64,000 nucleotides of DNA from Candidatus Promineofilum glycogenicum (lineage in GTDB: Bacteria; Chloroflexota; Anaerolineae; Promineifilales; Promineifilaceae), in NCBI GenBank assembly GCA_016707605.1, contig JADJHJ010000009.1, forward strand, positions 186,001-250,000, written 5' to 3'. The position numbers and the translations under genes are program-made. Of the stretch, positions 1 to 9,805 are shown in pieces (positions within the stretch are counted from its first letter, which is position 1; every line of letters begins with the position of its first letter). The notes beneath the pieces were generated by a model that saw only the letters and a program-made list of their open reading frames with translations, was not told where the DNA came from and searched no databases.

Positions 1-737
1 TCCAGCGCCGCCAACAGGTCATCCTCCGCGGCCGAGATGGCCGCTGTTTCGCGTAGCCGTTGGGCGATCTGCGGGTTGTAGGTCGCCAACAGCGGCAACA
101 ATTCGTGGCGAACGCGATTGCGGGTGAAGGTCAGGTCGGCGTTGCTCTCGTCCAGCGTTGGATGCAAGCCAGCGTTGTGGCAGTAAGCTTCAATGGCCGA
201 GCGGGGCACGCCCAACAGCGGCCGCAGCAGCCACAGGTCGGGCCGGCCCGGCAGCGGCGCGGCCGGCGACATGCCCCGCAACCCGGCCGCGCCCGCGCCG
301 CGCAGCAGATGGAGCAACACCGTCTCGGTCTGGTCATCGGCGTTGTGGCCAACGACGACGGCCGCGGCCCCAACGTCGCCAGCTACACGGGCCAGGAAGC
401 CGTAGCGGGCGGCGCGGCCGGCTGCCTCCAGCGAAACGCCGGTCGGGCGCGGTGTGTCTTCTAGGGAAATACGTTCGCCACAGTAGAGCAATCCGCGCGC
501 GCTGGCTTCGCCGGCTACGGCCGCCGCTTCATCGGCCGAACTCGGCCGCAGACCGTGGTCGAGATGGGCCACAACCAGCCGCTCAGCCGGGTAGAGACGG
601 GCCAGGATGTCGAGCAAAGCCAGCGAGTCGGGGCCGCCGGAGACGCCGACGACCAATGGGCCATCATTGTCTGTCAGTCCGGCCGCCGCCAGCGCCCCGG
701 CCAGCGCCGCCCGCACTTCGGCGATCAACTTCTCCAT
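1..737 (-). CDS. tilS: tRNA(Ile)-lysidine synthase TilS (partial, C-terminus off the left edge)
   Basis: TilS attaches lysine to cytidine 34 of tRNA-Ile(CAU), using ATP, so that the tRNA reads AUA as isoleucine. About 245 residues are visible. The PP-loop ATP-binding motif SGGPDS lies near residues 33-38 after a hydrophobic strand (LVVGV), and AHLDHGLR and GHNADDQTETVLLHLLRG follow, as in the family's N-terminal catalytic domain. The start is ATG at 735-737, three bases after the stop of the damaged DinB gene, so the two are probably co-transcribed. The C-terminal domains lie outside the window. Identification is firm. Confidence 0.93.
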   Translation of the reverse strand, partial: MEKLIAEVRAALAGALAAAGLTDNDGPLVVGVSGGPDSLALLDILARLYPAERLVVAHLDHGLRPSSADEAAAVAGEASARGLLYCGERISLEDTPRPTGVSLEAAGRAARYGFLARVAGDVGAAAVVVGHNADDQTETVLLHLLRGAGAAGLRGMSPAAPLPGRPDLWLLRPLLGVPRSAIEAYCHNAGLHPTLDESNADLTFTRNRVRHELLPLLATYNPQIAQRLRETAAISAAEDDLLAAL

Positions 738-740
738 CGC

Positions 741-1190
<450 letters not shown>

Positions 1191-1194
<4 letters not shown>

Positions 1195-2114
1195 TGGGCC
1201 AGGTCGTGCAACCGGTCGGCGAAAGCGATGATCAGATTGCGGTGGGCCAACGAGTCGCGCCAGTGGGCGGGGATGGCCGAATCGCCATAATACGCCCCGG
1301 CCAGTTGGCCGTAGACGGCGGCCGTCGTGTCGGCGTCGTGGCCCAGGTTGACGGCCAGTAGGCAACCCGCCTCGAACGTCTCAGAGTTGTGGAAGGCCCA
1401 CAGCGCCGCCTCCAGCGATTCGACGACGTAGCCGCTGCCCTTGATGGCCGGCGGCGACTGGCGGGTGAAGGAACCGCCGGCGACGTTGGCAATGGCCGGG
1501 TCAAGGTCCGCCCAGGTCGCGCCGGGCACGGGGTGGTAGAGCGGCGCGAGGAGGGCCTCTTTGGTCTCGCCGCGCAACGCGCCGACGAGCAGCCCGCCGA
1601 GATAACGGCAGGCATCAACACAGGCCGGCGCGCCGTGGGTCGGCCGCGAACTGTCGCCGCTCAGAGCGATAGCCTGCGCGGCGTCGGCAGCGTAGAACAG
1701 GGGCACGGGGGCCAGGCGCATGATGCTGCCGTTGCCGGCGCTGTGGGGGTCGGTCGAGCCGGCCCAGGGATCGCCGGTGGCCTCGAAGCGCCGCAGGGCC
1801 GCGGCGACGGTGTTGCCGATGTCGAAGCAGCGGCCGTTGGACGACAGATGGCCGTGGCTGCGCCAGCGGACGTAGCGGCCCATCTGGTCGGCGGCGTCGA
1901 AGCCGCGCTGTTCGATGAGGCTCTCGGCCAGGCAGAGGGCCATGGAGGTGTCGTCGGTCCATTCGCCCGCTTGCAATCGGAAGGGGCCGCCGCCGACCAT
2001 GTCGGTGACGGGTGGGAACGTGCCCGGCGGGGCGAACTCGACAGTCGTGCCGACGGCGTCGCCCGCGGCCAGGCCGAGGAGCGCGCCGCGGTAGCGTTCA
2101 CGTGAGGTGATCAT
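1191..2114 (-). CDS. ADP-ribosylglycohydrolase (DraG-like) family protein
   Basis: 307 residues, the normal size of the family, which removes ADP-ribose from proteins or small acceptors with two bound Mg ions. Visible motifs are GLAAGDAVGTTVEF at the N-terminus, the metal-binding WTDDTSM near residues 52-58, GNGSIMR in the middle, and the C-terminal metal site GHDADTTAAVYGQLAGAYYG. All expected acidic ligands are present, so the enzyme looks active. The substrate cannot be read from the sequence. It is the first gene of a minus-strand run leading into the DinB gene and tilS, sharing ATGA with the former. A tRNA-Leu gene ends five bases upstream of its start codon. Confidence 0.9.
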
Positions 2115-2118
2115 CAGG

Positions 2119-2201
<83 letters not shown>

Positions 2202-2251
2202 TTATCAAGGGTGTATTCTACTTTCTCGTGCCTTTTCCTTCAACTGGGAAG

Positions 2252-2333
2252 ATGGCACGCTGATCAACGCTGAGGAAGACGCTGATTTTCGCTGCGATAA
2301 TCAGCGTCTTCCTCAGCGTCATCTGCGTGCCAT
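2252..2333. repeat. Long intergenic palindrome between tRNA-Leu and thyA
   Basis: The arms 2269-2287 and 2299-2317 are perfectly complementary over 19 bases. Pairing continues outward with a few mismatches to 2252 and 2333 (ATGGCACGC against GCGTGCCAT). The remainder of 2202-2381 holds no gene. It lies between a minus-strand tRNA and plus-strand thyA, that is, between divergent units, so it is not simply a terminator of either. Confidence 0.85.
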
Positions 2334-2381
2334 TCTTTGGCTGTGCTATACTCCGGCCCGACACGGTAATGGGAGGCGGCA

Positions 2382-3176
2382 ATGAGACAGTACCTCGACC
2401 TGATGCAGCACGTTCTTGACCACGGCATCCGCAAGGAGGATCGCACCGGCGTCGGCACGATCAGCGTCTTCGGCTATCAGATGCGCTTCGACCTGGCGGC
2501 CGGGTTCCCCCTGCTGACGACCAAGAAGATGCACCTGCGCTCGATCATCTACGAACTGCTGTGGTTCCTGCGCGGCGAGACCAACGTCGGCTATCTGCGC
2601 GACCACAACGTGACCATCTGGGACGAGTGGGCCGACGCCGACGGCGAACTCGGCCCGGTCTATGGCCGGCAGTGGCGCTCCTGGGCCGCGGCCGACGGCC
2701 GCACCATCGACCAGATCACTCAGGTCGTCGAGCAGATTCGCTGCAACCCCGACTCACGCCGGCTCATCGTCAGCGCCTGGAACGTGGGCGAGATCGAGCA
2801 GATGGCCCTGCCGCCGTGCCACTGCCTCTTTCAGTTCTACGTGGCCGACGGCCGCCTCAGTTGCCAGCTCTACCAGCGCAGCGCCGACATCTTCCTCGGC
2901 GTGCCGTTCAATATCGCATCCTACGCCCTGCTGACGCAGATGATGGCCCAGGTGACGGGCTACGCGTCGGGGGAGTTCGTCCACACCTTCGGCGACGCCC
3001 ACCTCTACCTGAACCACGTGGAGCAGGCGCGGCTGCAACTCGGCCGCGCCCCGTTCGCGCCGCCGGCGATGCGCCTCAACCCGGCCGTGCGCTCCATCTT
3101 CGACTTTGATTACGCCGACTTCGAGCTGGTGGACTACCAGAGCCACCCCCGCATCACCGCGCCGATTGCTGTCTAG
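2382..3176 (+). CDS. thyA: Thymidylate synthase ThyA
   Basis: Makes dTMP from dUMP with methylene-tetrahydrofolate as carbon donor and reductant, in the cytosol. 264 residues, the same length as the E. coli enzyme. The catalytic cysteine is Cys146 in LPPCHC, the phosphate-binding arginines lie in KEDRTGVGT and NPDSRRLIVSAWN, and the folate-contacting end HPRITAPIAV is intact. The ATG follows a good ribosome-binding site (GGGAGG). folA follows 57 bases later on the same strand, the usual pairing because ThyA oxidises folate to dihydrofolate. A half copy of one intergenic repeat type lies between them. Confidence 0.98.
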   Translation: MRQYLDLMQHVLDHGIRKEDRTGVGTISVFGYQMRFDLAAGFPLLTTKKMHLRSIIYELLWFLRGETNVGYLRDHNVTIWDEWADADGELGPVYGRQWRSWAAADGRTIDQITQVVEQIRCNPDSRRLIVSAWNVGEIEQMALPPCHCLFQFYVADGRLSCQLYQRSADIFLGVPFNIASYALLTQMMAQVTGYASGEFVHTFGDAHLYLNHVEQARLQLGRAPFAPPAMRLNPAVRSIFDFDYADFELVDYQSHPRITAPIAV

Positions 3177-3181
3177 ATATA

Positions 3182-3228
3182 GAAGCTCACGCAAAGGCGC
3201 GAAGGGGCAAAGGCGCAAAGAAGAATAA
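3182..3228. repeat. Half-palindrome repeat (CGCAAAG type) between thyA and folA
   Basis: One arm of the element found as a full palindrome at 18794-18902: both start with AGCTCACGCAAAG and end with GCGCAAAGAAGA. Here no complementary arm follows. Confidence 0.65.
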
Positions 3229-3233
3229 GAAAT

Positions 3234-3803
3234 ATGATCACTCCTCGCATCGCCTACGTGGTAGCCATAGATGCCAACCGCCTCATCGGCCGCGACAACG
3301 CCCTGCCGTGGCGCTTGCCCGACGACATGCGCTGGTTCCGGGCGCAGACGATGGGCAAGCCGTGCATCATGGGCCGCAAGACCTACGACTCGCTGCCCGA
3401 CCGCTTCCGGCCGCTGCCGGGGCGGCTCAACATCGTCGTCACGCGCAACCGCGAGTACGACGCGCCGGGCGCGGTCGTTGTCCATTCGTTGGCCGACGCC
3501 CTGGCCGCGGCCGGCGCAGTTGAAGAGGTGATCATCGTCGGTGGCGCTGACCTGTTTCATGAGCTACTGCCGCAAGTAGATCGCCTCTATCTGACTGATG
3601 TACACGGGGCGGTTGAGGCGCAGGCCGGGGCACACGACGTCTTCTTCCCGCCCATTGATCCTGGCCAATGGCGCGAGGTCTACCGCGAGCACCACCCCGC
3701 CGACGACCGCCACCCATTCCCCTTTACGTGGTTGATTCTGGAGAGAAAAGAATTGGAACCACAGATCACACAGATTTCACAGATTCTTTCCGAGAATCTG
3801 TGA
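3234..3803 (+). CDS. folA: Dihydrofolate reductase
   Basis: Reduces dihydrofolate to tetrahydrofolate with NADPH and recycles the product of the preceding thyA. 189 residues. Recognisable parts are YVVAIDANRLIGRDNALPW (substrate loop), LPDDMRWFR with the catalytic acidic residue, MGRKTYDSLP and VTRNREY (NADPH site), and IIVGGADLFHELL. The family normally ends near the strand FTWLILERKE. Here the last 16 or so residues (LEPQITQISQILSENL) are encoded by the long palindrome that follows, so they are an accidental extension without expected function. The gene converges on valS. Confidence 0.95.
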   Translation: MITPRIAYVVAIDANRLIGRDNALPWRLPDDMRWFRAQTMGKPCIMGRKTYDSLPDRFRPLPGRLNIVVTRNREYDAPGAVVVHSLADALAAAGAVEEVIIVGGADLFHELLPQVDRLYLTDVHGAVEAQAGAHDVFFPPIDPGQWREVYREHHPADDRHPFPFTWLILERKELEPQITQISQILSENL

Positions 3804-3825
3804 AATCTGTGTGATCTGTGGTTCC
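3755..3825. repeat. Perfect 32-bp stem palindrome (CACAGAT units) between folA and valS
   Basis: Arms 3755-3786 and 3794-3825 are perfectly complementary over 32 bases with a 7-base loop. Each arm is itself a tandem array of about 9-base units of the form CACAGATNN. It overlaps the 3' end of folA and stops six bases before the end of the convergent valS, a place suited to a bidirectional terminator, though neither side has a clear T-run. Confidence 0.9.
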
Positions 3826-3830
3826 TTCTC

Positions 3831-6272
3831 TTACTGCTCCACAATCACATCGAACCGCCCGGCGGGCAGGCGCACGCCGTGGCCGTTGGGCGTGTCGTCG
3901 AAGAGTAGAGCGCGGGCACGGGTGATGCTCAGCAGGTCGGCCGTGGCCCCGCGCAAGGCGGCGGTTAGTTCCGGCGGCGCGTCGGGCAGGTGCAGCGCCG
4001 CCAGCTCCGCGCCCAGCGATAGGCCGCGCTCGCTCTTGTAGCGGCGCACCGCCGTGGCGATGTCGAGCAGGGCGTCGCCGGCGATCAGGGCTGTGGCGTC
4101 GTCGAAGCGGGTGTCGGCCTTGGGCCAGGCGGCGAGGTGCACCGACGACACGCCCTCGGTCGCGGCGAAAAGGCCGCTGTAGATCGCCTCGGTGACGTAG
4201 GGCAGCAGCGGCGCGAGCAGCTTCACCGTGGTCAGCAGCGCGCGGTGTAGCGTGTAGCGCGCCGCCTCGTAGCCGGCTTCGCCCGCGTAGAGGCGCTGCT
4301 TGGCCATCTCCAGATAGTTGTCGGCCAGGTCGCGCCAGAAGAACGTCTCGACCTCGCCGCGCACGGTCGCATAGTCATAGGCGTCGAAGGCCGCCGTGGC
4401 TGCGGCGGTGATCCGCGCCAGCCGGGCCAGCAGCCAGCGGTCGGCCGTGGTCAGGCCGTCCGGCGGCGCGGCGGGCGGCGTGTACTCGGCCAGAAAGCGC
4501 TCGGCAAAGCGGGCCACGTTCCACAGCTTGGTGACCCAGCGACCCCCGGCGGCGATGCGCTCCTCGCTGATGATGGTGTCCTTGCCCAGACCGGCCCCGG
4601 CGGCCCAGTAGCGCACGGCGTCGGCCGAGTACTTGTCCAGCGCCGCCAGCGCGCCAATTGGCCCGCCGCCCTTGCTCTTGCTCAGCTTGGCCGCGCCGTC
4701 GGGCGACAGCCCCCAGCCGGAGACGGCCACGTTCGTCCAGGGCAGCGCGCCGTCGTGGTAGTGGGCGCGGACGATGGTGTAGAAGGCCCAGGTGCGGATG
4801 ATCTCGTGCGCCTGTGGGCGCAGCGACATGGGGAAGACGCGCCGGAAGAGCGGCTCGTCCGACAGGCGGCGGCCGACGATCTGCGGCGTCAGCGACGAGG
4901 TGGCCCAGGTGTCCATCACGTCCGTCTCCGGCCGGAAGTCGGTGCTGCCGCAGGCGCAGGGGCGGGCGGGCGGGCGCTCGGCCGGGTCGACCGGCAGCTC
5001 GGCTTCGTCGGCCGGCATCATTTCGCCGCAGGCCTCGCAGTACCACAGCGGGAAGGGCACACCGAAGGCGCGCTGGCGGGAGATGCACCAATCCCAACTG
5101 AGGTTCTCGACCCATTGTGTGTAGCGCGCGCCCATGTGGGCCGGATGCCAGGCGATGCGATGCCCGGCCTCCAGAAAGGCGGCGCGCTGGTCGAGCAGGC
5201 GGATGAACCACTGGCGGCTGGTGATGTACTCCACCGGCGTGTCGCAGCGCTCATGGACGCGCACCGTCTGGGCGGTGGGGCGGCGCGCGAGCAGCAGGCC
5301 GCGCTCGTCCAGCGCGTCGGTCAGGGCGCGACGGGCCTCGTCGGTTGTCTGCCCGGCGAAGGGGGCGGCGGCGGCCGTCAGCCGCCCGTCAGGGCCGATG
5401 GCCTCGATGATCGGCAGGTCGTGGCGGCGCTGCCAGGCGATGTCGGTGGCGTCGCCAAAGGTGCAGCACATCACCGCGCCCGTGCCCACGGTCGGGTCGG
5501 CGGCGGGGTCGGCCAGGATGGGCACGACGCGCTCGAAGAAGGGTGTTGTGGCCCGGCGGCCGATCAGGTGGGCGTGGCGGGCGTCGTCGGGGTGGACGAA
5601 GACGGCCACGCAGGCCGGCAGCAGTTCCGGCCGGGTGGTGGCAATGGGCAGCGGCGCGCCGTCATCACTGCTGAAGCGCAACGTGTAGAACGTCGTCTCG
5701 CGCTCCAGGTCGTTCTGCTCGGCCTGGGCGATGGCCGTGCGGCACTCCGGGCACCACAGCGTCGGCGCTTGCTGGCGGTAGGCCAGGCCGCGCCGCAACA
5801 GGTCCAGGAAACCCCACTGGGCGACGCGGCGCGACTCGTCGTCGATGGTGCGATAGGTGTAGCGCCAGTCGATGGACAGCCCCAGTCGTCGCCAGATGGT
5901 TTCGTACTCGGCCTCGACCTCGGCGGCCACGGCCAGGCACTCGCGAACGAAGGCGGCGCGGCCGACCTGCGCCGCCCGCACGCCGCGCGTCCGTTCCACC
6001 AGCCGCTCGGTCGGCAGGCCGTTGTCGTCGTAGCCCATGGGGTAGAAGACGTTGTCGCCGCGCATCCGGCGATAGCGGGCGAAGAAGTCGGCGTGGGCGT
6101 AGGAGTAGACGTGGCCCAGGTGCAGCCGGCCGGAAACTGAGGCCGGCGGGGTGTCGATGGCGTAGACGGGCGCGTCGCTGTCGCGGTCGAAGTGGTAAAC
6201 GCCGGCTTCGCGCCACTGCTGCTCCGTCGCGCGCTCGGCCGTCAGCGGATCGTACTGCTTACTCAGACTCAT
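3831..6272 (-). CDS. valS: Valine--tRNA ligase (archaeal-like type)
   Basis: Class I synthetase that charges tRNA-Val. 813 residues, shorter than the 880-950 of the common bacterial form. The HIGH-type motif is GRLHLGHV (about residues 48-55) and the KMSKS-type motif is AKLSKSKGG. The editing domain carries ATTRPELLPACVAVFVHP and VGTGAVMCCTFGD. ENLSWDWCISRQRAFGVPFP and DVMDTWATSSLTPQI resemble archaeal and some bacterial ValRS. A zinc-knuckle-like CEACGE...CACGS insert is present, and the C-terminal coiled-coil tRNA-binding arm of the common bacterial enzyme seems missing or very short. Expression is controlled by a T-box leader directly upstream whose specifier is a valine codon. Confidence 0.95.
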   Translation of the reverse strand: MSLSKQYDPLTAERATEQQWREAGVYHFDRDSDAPVYAIDTPPASVSGRLHLGHVYSYAHADFFARYRRMRGDNVFYPMGYDDNGLPTERLVERTRGVRAAQVGRAAFVRECLAVAAEVEAEYETIWRRLGLSIDWRYTYRTIDDESRRVAQWGFLDLLRRGLAYRQQAPTLWCPECRTAIAQAEQNDLERETTFYTLRFSSDDGAPLPIATTRPELLPACVAVFVHPDDARHAHLIGRRATTPFFERVVPILADPAADPTVGTGAVMCCTFGDATDIAWQRRHDLPIIEAIGPDGRLTAAAAPFAGQTTDEARRALTDALDERGLLLARRPTAQTVRVHERCDTPVEYITSRQWFIRLLDQRAAFLEAGHRIAWHPAHMGARYTQWVENLSWDWCISRQRAFGVPFPLWYCEACGEMMPADEAELPVDPAERPPARPCACGSTDFRPETDVMDTWATSSLTPQIVGRRLSDEPLFRRVFPMSLRPQAHEIIRTWAFYTIVRAHYHDGALPWTNVAVSGWGLSPDGAAKLSKSKGGGPIGALAALDKYSADAVRYWAAGAGLGKDTIISEERIAAGGRWVTKLWNVARFAERFLAEYTPPAAPPDGLTTADRWLLARLARITAAATAAFDAYDYATVRGEVETFFWRDLADNYLEMAKQRLYAGEAGYEAARYTLHRALLTTVKLLAPLLPYVTEAIYSGLFAATEGVSSVHLAAWPKADTRFDDATALIAGDALLDIATAVRRYKSERGLSLGAELAALHLPDAPPELTAALRGATADLLSITRARALLFDDTPNGHGVRLPAGRFDVIVEQ

Positions 6273-6291
6273 GTCGCCATACCTCCACGGA

Positions 6292-6333
6292 AATTAAAAC
6301 AGCCCTGTGTCCTGATGAGGACGAAAGGGCTGT
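6292..6333 (-). terminator. Leader terminator of the valS T-box
   Basis: The stem pairs 6299-6306 with 6326-6333 (ACAGCCCT/AGGGCTGT). An inner helix pairs 6309-6313 with 6318-6322. On the minus strand it is followed by TTTTAATTT. The T-box sequence lies just upstream, as expected for terminator/antiterminator exchange. Confidence 0.85.
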
Positions 6334-6577
6334 GCTTCCGCGGTACCACCTCAGTTCGCCGGCCTTTCCGGCGCGCTCGTGCCCCGACGACTATCAGGGC
6401 GGCGCGTTAACGGGCGCACCCGTGCCGATCTACTAAGGGCCATGGCCCGGTTCTGCGGCAGCCAGGCCGGACGACCTTCGGCGCTTCTCCACCGCGGGGG
6501 CTTTCAACCTATGGCCCCGGCTTCTCTTTCGGCGGGCAGGACGCTTACTCCTTCCGGTTCAGGCGACTATTCGATTT
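6293..6577 (-). promoter_or_regulatory. T-box riboswitch leader of valS, specifier codon GUC (Val)
   Basis: Read on the minus strand, the leader carries the T-box sequence AGGTGGTACCGCGG at 6338-6351 (consensus AGGGTGGNACCGCG). This can pair with the acceptor end of uncharged tRNA. Stem I has the loop-E signature GGAGTA on its 5' side and GAA-G-GTC-G on its 3' side, which places the specifier GTC at 6473-6475. An AGAGA-type bulge and a GC-rich apical part lie between. A competing terminator follows at 6292-6333. Uncharged tRNA-Val should therefore turn on valS. Stem boundaries were drawn by eye. Confidence 0.88.
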
Positions 6578-6583
6578 CACTTC

Positions 6584-6611
6584 ATTATAGGCGACGTGAA
6601 TCGGCTGTCAA
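6584..6611 (-). promoter_or_regulatory. Sigma-70-type promoter of the valS T-box transcript
   Basis: Consensus -35 TTGACA (6606-6611) and -10 TATAAT (6584-6589) on the minus strand, separated by 16 bases. The start point would fall near 6577, at the beginning of the leader. Confidence 0.85.
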
Positions 6612-6811
6612 GACAGGCATCGTTGACGCCGTAAAAGTGGGCGAAATTGGCCCACATGTGAGTTTCTTCACCCTTCATGAGTGACAGATGACAGGTGTGG
6701 ATAGTCACAAATAGACCTATACTATAGGCTAGGTCCGTTGTCTGTCCAAGCCAATACGTTGTGCGCATGTGTCTGGTTCACCTCAGGCTGACCTTGTCAT
6801 AGGATTCCATC

Positions 6812-8175
6812 GTGAATAAAAGCGACTCTCTTTACGCTGCGTCTCGATCCGTGCTGACTCGCTGTCTAGGATTACCCAGCGGCGCCAATCTGGTTGTCTT
6901 TGCCGACGAGACGACCTTGAGCACAGCGCTTCTGCTCATAGAGCAAGCTGACGCGTTGGAGATGCAGCCGCTGTTAGTCTACTTTAGCACGGCGACCCAG
7001 CAGCGACTGGGCAAGCAGCCGCTCCAGGTGGGTTTGCAGTTGGCGGTCAGGGAGGCGGATGCGGTGCTGGTCTGTCTCAGCGGTGCGCCGTCCTCTTACG
7101 AGTTCCGCAACGCGGTGCGGGAGTTTGCCTATAATGCCGGCTGCAAGGTGGGGCACATGCCCGGCATTGACCAGGCGACACTGCTGCTGGCCGATGTGAA
7201 TTACGAGGAACTGATTCAACACTGTGAGCTTTTGGCCACTGCTCTGCTCCAATCCAACAGCCTGACCATTAAGACCACCGATGCGGCCGGCAGGCAGCAC
7301 TGTCTGACGGTTCCACTCGATCCAGGCACGTTATTGCCCATTACCAGTGATGGCATTATCCAGCGCGCCTCGTGGGGCAACATCCCATCGGGCGAGACGT
7401 TCATTGCCCCCGCGCCCTTCAGCGGCGATGGCTCCATTGTCATCAATGGCTCGATTCGCCGTTACGTCATGGCCGCCGATGAGGAGCTTGTGTTTTACTT
7501 TGAGCAAGGCCAACTGGTACGCTGGGAGCCGGAAGACAGTCCGGCAGCGCGCCATTTCGTGACCGAGGCTGTCGAATCGGCGCGGGCGCAGAACGACGCC
7601 AACTGGTCGCAACTGGGCGAGGTCGGCCTGGGAGCTAATCCGCGCGTTGACCAACTGACGGGTTCGATGTTGCTCGACGAGAAGAAGTACGGCACGGCTC
7701 ATATCGCCCTGGGCGACAACACCGACATGGGCGGGCAGGTCAAGTCGAGTATTCACTACGACATGGTCACCCTCCGGCCGGAGGTGGCCGTCGACGGCCG
7801 TGTCATCATTCGTGACGGCCGTCTCGTCCTGACGCCTGACGGGCTGCTGGAAGGCCTCGCCGAACTCCATCCCCGACCGACTGGACGGTTGACCTGCCGC
7901 TCAGCTATACCGCCGTGCGCTGCGGGGCTGATGAGCAGGGGCGGCTGCGGCGGCGGTGGGATACCGACTCCGGCCGCGTCTGTTCGGTGATGGTTGGCAA
8001 TGATGAGATCGCGCGTCATGCCGCCGAAATCTACGAAGGCGCTCAAGCAACAGCGGCGCCGACCACCCTGGCGACGATCCGCGACCGTCTCACAACCATC
8101 CACGACGATGACGGCCTGCTCGCCACCGCCTATCTGCTGTTCAAGTATGGGCTGGTAAAACCCGAAATCACCTAG
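6812..8175 (+). CDS. M29-type aminopeptidase-like protein, frameshifted, with extra C-terminal segment
   Basis: Codons from 6812 give about 355 residues resembling the M29 (thermophilic aminopeptidase) family, which uses two metals to remove N-terminal residues. Matching parts are NIPSGETFIAP, the acidic GEVGLGANP, KKYGTAHIALGDN and SSIHYDMV, so the metal-ligand glutamates, histidines and aspartate appear kept. Near 7870 the frame changes. The +1-type frame (open back to about 7861) then encodes roughly 100 more residues, from DWTVDLPLSYTAV to the end KYGLVKPEIT, which I cannot assign. It may be a fused domain or the remnant of a second gene. This is the first gene of the plus-strand signalling cassette and is divergent from valS. 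Confidence 0.65.
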
Positions 8176-8241
8176 TCGATTGCAGGTTGCCGACCCTGCG
8201 AACCCGACGTATCGGATTGATAATAAAGAACGGAGGGCGCA

Positions 8242-9805
8242 ATGTTACGAGATTCAGATTATCCGCTGGCGCTCGGTGTCCTGATCGAGCGGCTGAACTA
8301 CCGTCACTCTGGTCCAATCACGACCGGAGGCTTCCAGACGTTTGAAGTTGACCTGTCAGAGTGGAGCTTGAGTCTGACCCACGCCACGCCTTGCATCTGG
8401 ATCAAGGAGACGGACTTGCAGACGCAGCCGCCGGCCCAACTCATGCTCAGCCTGCGCGATGTGGCCCGCGAGCGGGAGTGGCAAAACACCATTATCCTGT
8501 TGTTCATCGATGGCGCGGCCGACGCGCTACGCCCCTACCTGCCGCCAACCACACCGCGTTCGTGTTCATCGAGCGCGAAGATCAGCGACTCATCGCGCAG
8601 GCTGACTCCCATCGCGTCTCATGCTCGATATTGTGATGCGTCAGGTTCCACGGGCACAACTTGCGCCTTATGAGAGCAGCCGTCCGGTTTTTGGCAGCCG
8701 TTTCTTCGGTCGGGACGGCGAGATCAACCGCATCATGAACCACCCCGACCGCAGCTACCTGTTGCTCGGGCCTGCGGCGAGTCGGCAAAACGTCGCTGCT
8801 CAAAGAAGTGATGCGGCGGATGGATGAGACTGATCCGGTCAATAAGCAACCAGACGCGCCGCTTCTACATGAATTGTGCGGTCATCGACTTCCGAGGAGG
8901 AGTTCTACCGGGCACTGGCCGTGGGGCTGGACCCACTGCACCAGAAGGAGTTGATGCGCGAGGGCGGCCGGGCGATTCGCTACCGCAAGCTGATGTTCGA
9001 CCGCTTCTACGCCTTACATGGCGGGGCGATCACCTTCTTCATTGACGAAATTGACCGGCTGTTGTCGCGCATCGGTGACGAGGCGACCCTGCTGGACGTG
9101 ATGCGTTCGGCTTCGTCGGAGGAAACGACTGCCGGACATCCCAAGGTGCGTTTCATCCTTTCCGGTTTTCGCCTGGCCATGCACCCCACCAACAGCCGCG
9201 ACTCGGCCTGGGACTTCGCCGGAGTCCATCGAACTGGGGCCGCTGATGCGCAACGACGTCACCAAAATGATCGTCGGGCCGTTGGGCGGGCTGCATTTCC
9301 ATCGAGAATCAGACCGGCGTCGTTCGCCGCATCCATCGGGAGACGGCCGGCTTGCCCCACTACATACAGCTTTACTGCCAGGCGTTGCTTGAACTTTTGG
9401 ACTACGAGCAGCGCGATGTGCTGACCGAGGAAGACCTGAATTACGTCTACCAGAGCGAGGCATTTCAGGATTACATCCTGGAAAGCTTCAGGGAGCAGGC
9501 GATGCCGGAAGAGAAGGCCATCGTCTACGCGCTGATCGCCGGGCCGGGCGACCCGGCCCACCAGCAGCTTTACACCCAGCGCATCATGGATGACCTGCTC
9601 AAAAAGCGCGGCATCTCGTTGAAAGGGTGATGTGCTGGATAACTGCTGTCGCAATCTGACGTTGGCCGGTGTTTTCCATCGCGTGGGCAACAACTACGAG
9701 TTCGCCGTGCCCATCTTCCAGCAAATCCTGCGCGAGACGCGTGACGTGGAATTGTTGCTGGAAAAGAGCATTGGCGAAATTGACATCAATGCGATGATCG
9801 TATGA
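8242..9805 (+). pseudogene. AAA/STAND-like ATPase, many frameshifts
   Basis: Reading across frames gives a protein of about 515 residues. The first 140 or so (from MLRDSDYPLALG) are of unknown type, with a central hydrophobic TIILLFIDG. Then comes an ATPase domain: FGRDGEINRIM, Walker A GLRRVGKTSLL (reached by skipping one base at about 8771) and Walker B AITFFIDEIDRLL. A helical/winged part follows (HYIQLYCQALLELL, YEFAVPIFQQILRE). Frames change near 8540, 8625, 8771, 8830, 8893, 9215, 9300 and 9630. Either the gene is dead or the consensus is poor; the conserved wording between breaks favours recent damage or sequence error. The last codons share ATGA with the next gene. The ATPase class resembles prokaryotic AAA ATPases of Pfam PF01637. 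Confidence 0.6.

Noticed and set aside
4755..6140. Long plus-strand open frame opposite valS
   Set aside because: It is antisense to a clearly conserved gene and comes from GC-rich third positions. The same applies to long antisense frames opposite pepA, the amidohydrolase, tal-pgi and others.
6379..6684. Plus-strand open frame of about 100 codons upstream of the M29-like gene
   Set aside because: It lies wholly on the T-box leader and promoter of valS and has no ribosome-binding site.
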